From Chromera velia (Eukaryota; Sar; Chromeraceae), in assembly GCA_018398765.1 (NCBI GenBank), contig JAHBMJ010002075.1, positions 1 through 40,000 on the forward strand: 40,000 nucleotides of DNA, read 5' to 3'. The notes below the pieces were generated by a model that was not told the DNA's origin, did no database searches, and worked only from the letters and a program-made list of their open reading frames with translations. A program made the translations under genes and the position numbers. Positions within the stretch are counted from its first letter, which is position 1. Every line of letters starts with the position of its first letter. Positions 21,640 to 33,126 of the stretch are shown here, in pieces.

Positions 21640-23163
21640 GAAGTGAGACTCAATGCAAAGCGATCAGATCGCACCGGACGGGAAAAGGGGAGTCTGCACA
21701 GGAGCCCTCTCGTCTCTCTGCCACGTCGCTCCCAGCTGATTTGTTGTGGTTTTGCCTCCGAAAAGAAAGAAACGTAAGTAAGAGACAGACGGAGAAGTAG
21801 AGCACGAATCTGTTGTGCAGCAATTTGCTACGAAAAGAAAACCAAGTCTCAGAGCAGACCCTACCCGTCTTCTGTAAAGCGAAAGCAATCCTTACGCACT
21901 GAAAACAGTAGGCCCTTGTCAAGGCACAAGAAACCTCCTGGCTCTACTCACCCGCAAAAACGAATCTTTTCAGTCGAGGCGCGTCCTGTCCCCCGTCTCT
22001 GGCGCTCTGCAGACGTTCCAAAAAGGAGACGAACAGGGGAAGGCCCCCTCCCTTCACCGCCACAGAATCTGCAGACATCAAGAAAGAGAAACACAGTGTG
22101 AAAAAGGGAAGCAAGGAAAAGAGACCAAAAAAGGAAGAGATACGTCCGAGGGAAAAGAAGAGCTTCATGACAGTCAGATAAGAAAGGAGCGAGGCTGCCA
22201 GGTGTGTACGCGCAAACGCAAGACCCAGGCTGAGGAAAGAATGAGCACACAATAGAAACAGCAGAAAGACCGCTGATGCTCCGACTGTCCGTCTTAAACC
22301 TCTCTTTTGCCACCACCGACCCAGTTTCATCTCCTCAGCAGAGGACGGCAAAGCGTTCAAGAAGAGAAAGATCTTCTTCGGAGAGAGGCCAAATGTCCCT
22401 GCAGACAGAGAGATAGAGGGGGGAGGTCTAAGAGGCCTCTAGCTTTTGAAACGACCGACTTTTCTTCCTCCTGTTGAGCTTCTTGCTTCCTTCAGTCGTG
22501 CCTTTTCTTCTTCCCGTCTCTGTTTCTCTGTATCCTCATGAGGGTCCCGATCGTCGATTCGTTGATGGCATGTCCTCTGATTCTGGCAGGAGGAGAGTCT
22601 GTAAGAGAACGGAAAGCAGGGGAGAACACAAGAAGGGGGCACTTAAGGGGGAAAGCGCTGCCTGCTGCCATCTGACCTGAAAGATCTATGCCCCTCACGG
22701 GATCGACAGAGATTTTCCCGAGTGCCCTTGTCTGCAGTTACAATGCCGCGGGAGAGAGGTTGAGAGAATCAAAGGACGGGGAAAGAGAGAGAGGCGTGGG
22801 GAGGGAAGAAAAACAAGGATGTGAGCCAGAGATAAAGATCTTCGGTTACATGCCTAGGCGAATGTGAGGGAATGTGATACACCGAGAAAGACGGACGAAA
22901 AGGAGGAAGTACTGCGCAAGAGGAACACTCGTTGAGCTCCTGTCTCCTCCCGTCGCCTTTCCAGATGAGGCCAGAGAGGAATCCCAGGAGCAAGCACTAC
23001 TTCCATGGCTAAAGTCACTCGACAGGCCGCCCCATGAATGAACCTCCAGAGTGACTGACCTACTTTCTCGTTAGATTTCAGGCTGACTGACCTTCTTGTA
23101 TACCCACACCAACAACCAGGCCAAGCCGAACGACTCCCTGTGCTTTGCAAAGGCAGAGAGCGT
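19294..23163 (-). CDS. LRR-C: modular LRR protein, first exon not found
   Basis: Predicted exons on the minus strand: 23163-23092 (24 codons), 22731-22677, 22398-22321, 22068-21952, 21546-21469, and 21095-19294 (TGA at 19296-19294). Together they form one open frame of 733 codons plus stop. Introns are phase 0 after the first listed exon and phase 1 afterwards, as in LRR-A. The exon at 23163 encodes AKHRESFGLAWLLVWVYKK, aligned with ASQRESFGTGWLVLQFIKK in LRR-A. Later exons give LRR cores VRGIDLSG, SVESLSLKG and LEELNLSQN, and the last exon holds many RI-type repeats (NLETLDLEGNHL). No stop or frameshift was seen, so it is the best candidate for a working member in this window. The ATG exon should lie upstream of 23164 but no homologue of the other first exons was recognised. 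Confidence 0.77.
21602..21635 (+). repeat. (CA)n microsatellite in LRR-C intron
   Basis: About 17 uninterrupted CA units lie in the intron just upstream (on the minus strand) of the 21546-21469 exon. In gene orientation this is a (TG)n tract near an acceptor, echoing the GT array in LRR-B. Confidence 0.9.
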
Positions 23164-24271
23164 CTGCAAATTCGACAAGCAAGACAGCAGACAGAGGATG
23201 AAGGGGCGCATAAACAGAAGGCAGATGCGGGGGATGCAAACGAAGGAAGTTGCCCGCGGCAACACGAAGTTGTTCAAAGCGACTCAGAACTCTATTGTCA
23301 TGAAGTCTACCAAAGAGCAAGGTAATCACGAGCCTTCACAGCCGCCGTTTGGCTGGGAGCTTGCCAGCCTTACGCCCTTCACACGAAGGTATGCAAAGCG
23401 CGTAAATCAAATAAACTGTCGCCCTCCTCCCTGCGCAACAGATATGTTGCAATCGAAGTTTCCAGACGCCCCACCTGTGTAGAAATTCCTGAACGTTGAA
23501 GGATGACAAAGAGGCCGTTCTCTCTTGTCTGGACTCTCTCCCTCTCTCTTCTCAAACAATCGGCGTCTCCCTCTTGCTTCTCATCCTCCAGTTCAATCCC
23601 TCCCTCACGATTCTCGCCTTTGTTTCCGTCTCCCATCATTCGGATAAGCAACCAGACTCTCCACGTAAAATCCTGCGAGTGGATTGGGGGCCCAAGCCAT
23701 TCTGTGTGCGCCCAAGCCGTTTGACCACTTGGAAAGAATCTGAAAAGGTTGGGCGTCTGAGTATGTATATGTATGTATGGTCGAGATTTGGGGGGAACAG
23801 AAGGAAACTCGATCAACGAGTCTCAGAAAAAGGTCAGTCGATCGATCAGACTGTGCATGCATGCTGTTGACGCACGCGCGCGCATCGCGCGCGCGCAATC
23901 CCTCTTGAGCTGCTGAGCTGAAGAGATTGTCAATGCATGACTGTCAAGATCATGCATTCAACGGCGAGGCAAGTGAATATTTCAATCATTTTATCAAAGA
24001 GGCGGTTAATTCGATCGGTCGAATTACCCCATATATTCTCTCGTGCGTTAAGTTTTGCAAGTATCGCTTCTAGGCTCAAACACCACATCTGACTGTCAGA
24101 ACGTGTTACCACTGACGCTGGTAATATGTTCCAATACTTTAAACCGGCCGGCAGCATGGTGAGCTGAAAATTTGGACGGGGTGTTTATTGACCTTCAAAA
24201 AGGAGACGGCACTGTTGCTTGAAGAGGGAAACTAAAGATGGAAAGTGGACTTCACTTCCAAAAAGTGATGA
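23164..24271. promoter_or_regulatory. Upstream region of LRR-C with Z-DNA-prone palindrome
   Basis: The missing first exon and promoter of LRR-C are expected here. At 23875-23896 two runs of alternating GC flank a central AT (GCGCGCGC AT CGCGCGCGCGC), able to form a hairpin or Z-DNA. It is preceded by GCATGCATGC. An open minus-strand stretch at 23379-23816 shows no resemblance to the first exons of the paralogues, so I do not call it. Confidence 0.4.
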
Positions 24272-25265
24272 AAGGACTTCCCGTGAATATGAAGTGAACT
24301 TCCAAAAAGTGGACGGGTCTAATATCGTTTACCGGTTTATATATATCACCCCTGATAACATATCAATTTTTCATGCGGACCCGTCTACGCACGCGCGCGC
24401 GCACACAGGTTTAAGCCCGACCAGGTCAATCACCAAAATGACTGACCTTCATGCAAAGCCGTCTCCGATGTTACTTTCAGATCTGCTTTGTCTACCTACT
24501 CCTTTATGATAAGATCCACCGTTCTACACTGTTGGTACTTGAAGCACATGTAAGAAAGCATCATACCTGAGGTTAAAGTTCAGGCAGACGATGCTATGTT
24601 GCCGTCTTCTTTTCGTGGTTTGCTTTCAAATCTCTGGGAGCTTACTCCAGGCAGGACTGGATGCCGATACTACTATAGATGTCAACATGGTCAGCTGAAC
24701 AAAGCAAGCCACACATAATAACTACAGCAGGACAGGGAAGCATCCTACCCAAGGAGGCCACGTACAAGAGGGGGGGGGTTTAGGGAAAAAAGAATGCAAA
24801 ACGCAAACGTCAATCAAAATTTTTTATATCTAGTTTTTATGTAAGGCAACGATAACAGAAGGAACAAACCGCACAGAAAGACAAAATACTGAAGCTTTCG
24901 CATCTTTTCTGAACCTCTTGCATAACCGACCTCTATCACCGATCCACCACTGCCTCACGCCTTAACAGCACCTTTCATCGCTCTAAACTACTACAACGGA
25001 GTCTTAAAGTACTTACAACCTCCGTCTATCCTTTCGGTTCTGACAAACTTCAAAATTTTACCGTCTCCACGGTCCCGCGACAGACTATGCAGCTCTGCGG
25101 CAAGCTTATCCATGTATTGACGCATACATCTCCATTATATCCACACGTACCTGCCCGACGCGGTCCATTGATTTCTCTCAGGGGTGATAACCTATATATA
25201 TAAACTGATAAACGACATATAGTCTGGAAGTCCACTTAAAGTGGACTTCCTGTGAACACGAAGTA
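24272..25265. mobile_element. Candidate non-autonomous inverted-repeat (MITE/foldback-like) element
   Basis: The sequence ATATCGTTTACCGGTTTATA onward at 24322-24355 reappears inverted at 25179-25220, with an eight-base length difference. The similarity weakly extends outward over GAAGT/AGTGGAC strings to about 24272 and 25265. Inside the right arm, 25226-25250 is itself a near-perfect hairpin (GGAAGTCCACT, loop TAA, AGTGGACTTCC). The roughly 820-bp interior has no open frame of note. Exact ends and target-site duplication could not be defined. It may be a DNA-transposon derivative; a simple inverted duplication is the alternative. Confidence 0.45.
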
Positions 25266-25342
25266 CAACGTTCGACAGGTTGTCTGCCTCTTTATTGTGT
25301 TTATCACTTTTATCATAGACGTTGCCGTTTAATTCCTAGATT

Positions 25343-26220
25343 TTGAGATATCGGATGCATAGCGGGGTAGTACACTATGGTACACTAGGAAAGGCCATCA
25401 AAGATGGCAAATACAGACTCGTGTTCTCGTTCCAAGACGTTAGATGTTTGTGGGGAAAAAGGGTGACGGCAGCAGCACTTTCATGCGGGAGGGAAGCAGG
25501 TGGCTCTGTGTCTCTGGTGGCCAGATGGTTTAAGCTGGCAGACCTAAAAGCATTGACGGCGGGTCCCGACGCTCCGGTAAAGATGATGAAATGGTTGTTT
25601 GACATGGTGGGGCCTCTTCTAGCCAAAAGTGAGAGCATTGCAGCACTGGTATGCCATTAGCGGCCTATAGGGGAGCAAGCAGATTTGTATCCCCCACAGA
25701 GAAAGCTGTTATATTTTTCTGACGCTAAAACAGAGGAGCTGTACACAGATGAACGAGTCATCCTAGATTTATGGGATGAAGTGTTCAACTAGGAGAACGG
25801 TTGTATAATTTTGAACTGCCTTGTGCAGAAAAGTTTTCCTTTAGATCTGTGAGAGCAAAAGAGAGAGGAGGCGAGAGAGTTTTGGAGGGAGGCAATGAAC
25901 CTTTGTATGCAAACCGCAATGCTGCCCTGGCAAAGCTTGTTCCCCACTGCAGGGTGCCTGCAGCCTTCCAAAATCTGATTGAACGACTCAAGCAGGTCGA
26001 GGTTCCGACTGAAGAAGAAAGTGGAAACAAGAAAAAAAAAAGCAAAAAGAAGCAACCACCAGGGATTACAGTGGTGGTCCACTGCGAGCCGCCTCCTGTT
26101 CGGCAGGCAAAGTTGTTCCAACTGCCAAAATGGGGGGGCCCGGGGCCAATGCTACTGCAGGAGGTTCCTCATCCTCCAATACATGGTTTTAAGTTGTTGA
26201 CGAGACTGGGGTTATCATAG
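25343..26220 (+). pseudogene. Decayed open frame of unknown origin
   Basis: One frame encodes a protein-like stretch (for example GKYRLVFSFQDVRCLWGKR) to a TAG at 25658. After that stop the same frame continues plausibly (KLLYFSDAKTEELYTDE) to a second stop at about 25790. The sense then appears to continue in another frame (GERLYNFELPCAEKFSF) to 26220, ending in Lys-rich and Pro-rich segments. The pattern of two stops and one shift suggests a degraded gene of about 290 codons. I do not recognise the family. Its position beside the inverted-repeat element makes a transposon-derived gene possible but unproven; unrecognised short introns are the alternative. Confidence 0.35.
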
Positions 26221-26539
26221 GGACGCCATCCTATGAGCTTTAGGATCTACTGAAACTTTTTTTGCATTTCTTTGGGATACTATTTTGATACTTGTTCACT
26301 CTGTTTGTCCCCGTCTCCCTCTGTCTGTCTCTGACTCTCTGAAAGATTTTTAAGGAAGCACAGATAAGCACAGGAGAATTTTCACTGACGATTTTGCTCT
26401 GTCAGTAGGTTAGTGTGGCTGGTTCTGTCACTTCATCCGGTGTACACTGCATAGAAAAGAATGTAAAATCATTTGGATTTATCTCACGACACCTCGATGT
26501 TCTGTTTTCGTCTGATTTTTTATTTTTAGGTGACAAGAA

Positions 26540-29500
26540 ATAGAGACTGCAGACGATGTTTCGATGGGAGTTTGCGTTCCAGCGCTCTCTGCCATCTTTA
26601 CTCATATCAGTGGACCTGCTGAGGTGAGTGACGGCTGAAGTGTTTGGTGTTTTGTTGCTCTACGCCCTCTGCCATCTCTGAGAAGTACTTTTCTGCTTTC
26701 TTCTGTCTGCACTTGTTCAGACTGATACGACTTGATGTTTAAATCACGAGTTCACACTAGACTAGAGTTGTGCTCCACTTCTCTTGTTTGAAGGCTCTGT
26801 TATTGCTTGAGCTCATTCACACAGTCTCAGCACCTTGCTATCTCTGTTCTTCTTGCTCTCAAGAGAATATAGTAGCCCTGCAATCTTTTAGCTTCCCCAA
26901 TTGCTGCAGCTAGTTTCAGAGTTGGCATCACAGAAGGAAGGCTTCGGGACGGGATGGCTGGTCCAGGACCTGCAATTCATTAAACAGGTAAGTTAGAAAA
27001 ATCTTGCTTGCTGCACAGGCAGGAAAGGTCGGCAGGACGCATCAAGACAGACAGCTTTGTCAAGTTGACTTGCAGAGTAATACTAATTATGTATCTGTAC
27101 TACACTTGTCTATCCACATGCATATGCATTTATACAGGCCAGACCTGCTCTTCTGTATATCCGTGCAGGTACAAATCGGTTTGCTCTTTTCGAGTCTGGA
27201 CCTTTTGCATGAGTTTCCTCTTCTTTCTCTATATCTTCTTGTTTGGAGAGAGAGAAGGAAGGACGAGGAAGAAAAGCATGACCACTCCGACAGAGAATTT
27301 GGAAGAGAAAGTGAAAAGGGATGCACAGATGATTTAAAAGAGAAAAGCGGGTACAGAAAGGAGAGAGAAAGGGAACAAGGGAACAAGAAGCAGACAGCTA
27401 GATACACAAGACACACATATAGAAGATAGAGAGGGAGAGAAATCGGGTTTCGATGAATGAAGGGAAGAGATTGATCGGGTTCAGATAAATGATCGAAGTG
27501 GAAAGATTGAGCGGTTGACAAGGGGAGGTGTATCCGCTAGTGCATCCATTGATCCTGATCCCACTCTGTGTGTGACAATCTATTGCGTGTGTTGCATAGG
27601 CTCTGTGAGATACCATCAAAAGTATTTTTCGATCAACCTCTTGTCACTTTCACCAAAAATCAGTATCCGTAGAGAGGACGACAAAAATATGCACGTATTC
27701 CCCCCCTTGTGTATGCGTGCATGCACGCGTGTCTGTAGGTTTGTGTAACACTGTGCAGAGTTCTCTTTTGATGCAGGGAAGCTAGGTCTCCTTCTGTCCT
27801 CTCTTCCCGTGGGGTCTGACTTTCTAAAGACTTTAAGGGCAGGTGAGTTTACGAGATCCGGCTGCTTCCCCTCTTCTCTGAAGTTTATCTGCCGGCTGTC
27901 CGGTTTTGTCCTTCTGCTAGATTCTTCTTGATATCTCGATTATGTCCCGATGGCTTTGCTTCTCGAAATTCTAAAATATGGTGACTGCCCTAAGCTTTGT
28001 CCGCTCCGGAAAGAAAGAGGAAAGCTGCTTTTTTTATCCGCTTCCCATTGCAAGCCCATATGTGTGCAAGGGCACGTGTCTGTCCGTGCTCAACAGATTC
28101 CTCTAGAGCCTCCGGGTGGGGGTGGGGGAACTCGGGGGAGCGGTCTCTGCCTCCTTGAAGACTTTAAATCTCTCGAGTCAGTTGATTGTAAAAAACTTGT
28201 CGAGTGAGGAAAGTAACTGACAATCTGAGTAGAATTTTGTTGATGTCAAAAAAAGGGACCAGACCCACTCTGCCGCTTCACTCCTTCGTGTTCGCAAAAG
28301 CTTTCTTATCAATGCTACATTGCCTTCGGGCCGTAGGCTTGATCTCTAGTAACGTGTTTGCTCACTATCATTTTTTGCTCCCCCTCTCGAATCGGATCTG
28401 TTGTTCTGTCCGTTAAAAAAAGTTCAATATGAGCCCTTAGACTGTGTGCCTACCTGGCAGTGCAAGCCAGTTGTTTTGTGTATTCACTTACATCAGGCTG
28501 TTTCTCTGTGTCTTTCTGCCCAGCTGTCTATCTGTATGCCTCATTCCTTCCTGCCCATCATTTCCTTATGAGTTGACTTTCTTTGTTTCCCCTCTCCATC
28601 CCTCTCCCGATAAAACTAGTAGATATCAGCTATAGATTCTCTGTCTAAGTGTAGAATGTGATATGAGTGACTATGCCGGCGGAAATTCATATGACTCCGA
28701 ACCCTTCTACATGCTCTTCCGCCGTCCCTGGAATATCTGGATTTGAACGGTTAGTGGAAAGACTTGAAAAAAGTTCCTCTCTGAGAGTACGCAGAGCCTC
28801 TCTGTGAGAGTTCTTCTCCTCTGCTTCCTCTGTGTATGGCAACTCTGGCTCTCCCAATCGTTTCTTTCTTCTAACTTTCATGCAATCCTTTTCTTTTTTT
28901 TTCCCTCTCGTGAATCCCTACTAGAAACAACAAAATTGGAAATTAGAAGTCTTGCTTTCGGCATAGAAAGCAGCCTCTGCATACTCTTTTGTCCGGATTC
29001 GCTTTTTTAAATATTATGGGTGCACTGTCAGGCAATCGTCTCCGGTTACTGAGCATGGAAGCCCTCAGGTTCGCCTTCAGTGAGGGCACTCTCTTGAAGC
29101 TTCTGGGCCTAGATGTCAGCAACAACCCTCTGGGCCCCTCCAGAGTGGCGACGCTAGCAAAAGGACTGTCCGCTTCTGAGTGGGCACTTCCCTTGTAGTC
29201 CCTCAAACTAAGCAAGACAGCAGCCAAGGCACTAGACCAAGGCAGCGGGGATAAAGGCGCTGAGCGTGCCTTTGAAGGAAGAGAAGGTACCCTCTCTATT
29301 GTACTGGACTAGGGGGGCAATGACATGAAGGCAGAGGGTGTGGGGGGGTTGGATGGGGGTTGGCGGGTGTGGTGGGGGCAGGCCCCCTGGGACCCTCTCG
29401 TTGCTGAGGGTCCTCATTTTCAAGGACAACTGTGTTGTAAAGAAATATGGGGAAGATGAGTGGGATTTCAGTGGTTTCACCGCTCTGTTCTCTCATGAGT

Positions 29501-31491
29501 TCCCTGCTTTACGGGAGCTGGACTTGAGTGGAAATTGTTTTAAAGGCTCAAACGATGCTGCCACCGCAGCTCCGATGATCGGTGAGGCTCTACGGGAGGA
29601 GAGGTTGTAGGAAGTGCGAAAGTTAAACCTGGGGGGCACTGGGCTCCTGGAGGGAGACGTGATTGCCGTCTTCACCGCCTTGTCAATTAGCAAAACCCCC
29701 CATATTCAAGCACTCATCTGAGTCATCTCCCCGAATCTTAACGTATTGCCAACCAGCAGTTAGGCACTTGCCTCTGCCCTTAATTCTGGTCACCTGTCTC
29801 AGCTTCAAGAGATGACACTGACTGACTGTATTTCTGTAGGCTTAGAGTCAGAAGGATTAGGCGTTGTTATGTGCAGTATTACAAATGATAAAGCTCCTTC
29901 CCTGAATACTTTTAGAATTGCAGTGAAAGACTCAGAGACGGGAGAAGTGGATCAAATTTTGAGGGCGTTGCCAGAGGGGTTCAAGGAAGGGAGGGTGGGG
30001 GCGCTTGCCGACCTAGATTTGGAGTTTCACTTCGAAATTGCAGGCATCGAACCAGGTCCACTAAGTGAGTTCGGAAGGGCATTAGGAGTGGGGGGGCGTT
30101 CTTTGTGAAAACTGTTTCTGTTACAGTACTGGTTTGAAGATGGTGATGAGGGGTAGGGGCACTAGCAGAGGGTCTAGGGTCAGAGGGCCTTGTGTCCCTT
30201 GAGGATTTGTCTCTCACAGTTTTGTGTTTGGCTGGTGAAGGAAATGGTTGTAGAGCATTGGGGGAAGTGTTAAGTCGTGTTAAGTACAGGCAAGATCCCA
30301 TCCCTCCAAGAGTTAGCATTACAGTGGAATGTGAATGAATCTCTTTTCCGTTTGACAGAGGGGTTAGGTATAGGTTCCCTACCTCTTGAAGTGGCGGCCG
30401 ATCTCTTTTTCCGTACACTTGATCTTGACGACGACGGTGTAGCAAAAGCACTGAAAGGGATGGCTACGGTCATCTGAAGTAACAAGATTCTACAAGATTC
30501 CAGGTCTCAGAAAAATAAAATTTTTGAAAAGAGAAATGTACGAAAATATTGCAAGAGATGCTGGTTGTAGACTCAGTGAGTCTTTGACCCATCGGGAAAG
30601 AAACGGGCGGGAAATTTGTGGGGGGTTACTGAAATTGGAAAAGCTTGATTTTGCTTCCAACAGCTTCGAAAACATGATCGGAAAAAACTCTGAAATGACA
30701 ATGGAAGGGCTGTTCAGTGGCATTGCTTCGGGTACAGGTAACCTTAGAGAGTCTCTTCCTTCCACACTCTTTGCATGATTGAAGGAGACTGTGAAAGCAG
30801 CATATCCACTGTCTGCACCCTTTCTGAGTATGTCACGAAAGAAAAATTTCCACACCTCCAATATATTTATGCTTCTTGAACTCCCTTTCTCTGAAGCAAA
30901 AGGGCATGCAGGTCCTCACAAGTGTGCTCTGTTCCCTCCAAATGAAAGCCTTGCAGAGTTTGAGTCTAAGTTTCCATATGCTATACATTAGTTTGGTTGA
31001 GATGGCCACTCTTGCGGTTGCCTTCAGCCTCGGTCAGCTAACAAGTCTGAAAGAGCTTAGCTTGAAAGGGTTTATCAATGAAGTGAATGTCTTAGCTCTT
31101 TGTGTTGGGTTGGGGAGTGGGAAGCTTTGGTCTCTCCACTGTTTGGAGTTGTCCACACAGTAACCGGGCTCTCAGGTATGTCCATCCGCTCGATCTCCGT
31201 CAGGCTTTCACTGCAGAGAAGATACCTGAGCTGCGCTATTTGAAACTGGGTAGACTCTCTGATAAGAAACTGAAAAATTTGATCCAAGAGTAGATTGATG
31301 GAGATCTGGGCCCTCTTTTAGAGAAACTTGATCTGTTGGGATCCGACGTTGGAGATGAGGGGGTAGTAGCTTTGGTGTCCCTGGCGGGGTCAGGGCGGAT
31401 GCCTTCGTTGGTAAACGTCAGCATGTCAGTCAGGCCTGGTGTTAGTGCTAGCATACGGCAAATACTGAAAAGATTCTTCCTCCATATGTAG
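26540..31491 (+). pseudogene. LRR-D: intron-containing pseudogene of the LRR family
   Basis: All seven exon homologues can be placed: 26540-26623, 26910-26987, 27169-27208, 27759-27842, about 28056-28190, 28655-28749, and 29032-31491. Lesions seen directly: the start codon is ATA (26540-26542); the exon 3 donor reads AT at 27209-27210; the exon 5 acceptor CAG is CAA; TAG in exon 5 at 28104; a 17-base gain in exon 6 shifting the frame; and in-frame stops at 29196, 29310, 29608 and 29719, with more later. Retained introns show it arose by DNA duplication and not by retroposition. It shares with LRR-B a G-rich insertion in exon 5 that LRR-A and LRR-C lack, so B and D are probably closest relatives. 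Exon 2 is still intact here, unlike in B. Confidence 0.88.
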
Positions 31492-32079
31492 ATAAACGTT
31501 ATTCTGTAAGTGAGATATGCTTATAACTCTTGGATTGTTAAGTCACAGACTACCTTTTTTTCGTTTTTAAATCTAGTTTTGAAAAGGACTCGGAAAGTGT
31601 ACGTAACCACAGAAAAGATGAAGGCAACCACTCAATATCATTGTCTCACTCATTATAGTTAATTCACGAGAAATTGCATGACCTCTAAAAAGTGGGGATT
31701 TTATGAGATTTCAGCTAAAATCCTAGCCTAATACATATCGGGAAGGCCTAACGCGGAACCAATCAATCAATCAAACTCCGTTAAATTCCTAGCCAAAATA
31801 TTAAAACATTCGGTAAAATCCTATCTAAAATCCTGTAAAATCTTAGCCTAAAATCCTGTAAAATAGTTTTCTGCAGGGTATATATAATAATCGATTATGT
31901 ATAATAATATAGAATAATCGACGATGTTAGATTCTATGTATGTTAGATTCAGTTAGAAGCTCAAAACTGTCCCCGATTCTCTGCGTTTGGATTCAGAACA
32001 ACTAACAACACCGAATTGAGTGGCTCAAGGGGACTCTCAAGCTTAAGACAGCTCATCAGCCTCATCCATTGACTCCGAT
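31492..32079. repeat. AT-rich spacer with repeated TAAAATCCT motif
   Basis: No gene was seen. Between about 31700 and 31870 short units built on TAAAATCCTAGCCTA / TAAAATCCTGTAAAAT recur in irregular direct-repeat order. A TATATAATAATCGATTATG stretch follows. The region separates the convergent 3' ends of LRR-D and the Arf-like gene. Confidence 0.55.
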
Positions 32080-33126
32080 TCACAGATCGAGAGGCCCCTT
32101 TGCGATGGCTTCGGAGAGCCAGGCTAGCGACTCTCGAAGCCCTGCTCCTGTGAAAGAGCTGCAAGCAGCTACGCGGACACGAGCCTTCCGGGGCCCTGTC
32201 AACGCGAGCGATCGACTGCTCTCCCCTGCTGCGGGATCCCTAATTCTCTTCCCCGCGTCAACCACGAAGACGGCAGACCTCGGAGGACCCCTCTGGGCCT
32301 CTCCGGGTGCCGCTGGGGGCTGCACACCCACCACAGTCCCTTCTGCTCCGCCTGGAGTTTCCTGCTGGGCAGGAGGGGCAGAAGGAGAGGGGGAGGCGTC
32401 GTCAGGAGCAAGAAGAGAGGGATAGGCAACAGCCGTCTCCTCATCCTCCCTGTCTTCCGTCTCCTTTCTGATCACTGCCCCAGGAATTTGCGTCTCCCCC
32501 CCCATGGAGGGAGGGTCCCCGTCTCCCAGGTTCCACTGTGCAATCTCGTCTAATCGGAGACGGTTGAAGGCCTCCAGAGGTGTGAGGAGACTCGGATCAT
32601 CGAGGAAGGGCGTCTCTGGAATTCGGTCTGTCTGTCGGCGGAGTTTTGGGAATTCTCCATCGGAGTCCACGGTGAGATCGGGTCTGTTGTTATCACAATT
32701 CGTTAAAAGAATCAGAACAGGGCAAGGTTGGGAGAATTGAGTGCGGAGAAAGTACCGCAACTCATCATAGGCTGTGTAGTGAATCCCGTTATAGGTGTAC
32801 TCAGGGTCATCGAGACCGTCGGGACGACGAGCGTTGACAACCCACACCAATGCCTTCCACTCATTTCCCTTCCTGACTCCGTCTACAATGCCCTGCATCA
32901 CCGGGGACTTTCGGACCCGAGGGACCTGAACGTCCACCTGGAAGCTTGCAAGGTCCAGGTCATCCCATGTGACTGTCTTAATGTTGCACCCTATCATAGG
33001 AATCTGACAGTCTACCTCTTTCCCCTGCAACTCCCCCAACCGCCAGAGGATGCTGCCCACACCCTGACAGGTCAGGCCAAGCACAAGAACGTCATGTCCA
33101 CCTTGCCGAGATGAGCCTCCACCCAT
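32080..33126 (-). CDS. Arf/Arl-like protein with degenerate GTP-binding motifs and a long insertion
   Basis: A single-exon frame of 348 codons. It follows the Arf-family order: GLTCQGVGSILWRL (17-30) matches the P-loop GLDxxGKTTIL; IPMIGCNIKTV (42-52) matches switch I; FQVDVQ (62-67) sits at WDVGGQ; ALVWVVNA (92-99) matches the central strand; DELRYFL (121-127) matches the EEL helix; TNCD (142-145) sits at NKxD; and ACSSFTGAGLRESLAWLSEA matches the C-terminal ATSGxGLYEGLDWLS. Lost residues are the P-loop Lys (Val23), the following Thr, the switch I Thr (Met44) and the switch II glycines, so GTP binding is doubtful. About 170 residues rich in Pro, Ala and acidic residues separate G4 and G5, against about 30 in normal Arfs. 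MGGGSSR fits an N-myristoylation site, so membrane attachment is likely. It is transcribed divergently from the kinase-like gene. Confidence 0.78.
   Translation of the reverse strand: MGGGSSRQGGHDVLVLGLTCQGVGSILWRLGELQGKEVDCQIPMIGCNIKTVTWDDLDLASFQVDVQVPRVRKSPVMQGIVDGVRKGNEWKALVWVVNARRPDGLDDPEYTYNGIHYTAYDELRYFLRTQFSQPCPVLILLTNCDNNRPDLTVDSDGEFPKLRRQTDRIPETPFLDDPSLLTPLEAFNRLRLDEIAQWNLGDGDPPSMGGETQIPGAVIRKETEDREDEETAVAYPSLLAPDDASPSPSAPPAQQETPGGAEGTVVGVQPPAAPGEAQRGPPRSAVFVVDAGKRIRDPAAGESSRSLALTGPRKARVRVAACSSFTGAGLRESLAWLSEAIAKGPLDL

Noticed and set aside
23379-23816. First exon of LRR-C
   Set aside because: Open on the minus strand but without similarity to the conserved ATG exon of LRR-A, B and D or a clear donor in the right phase.
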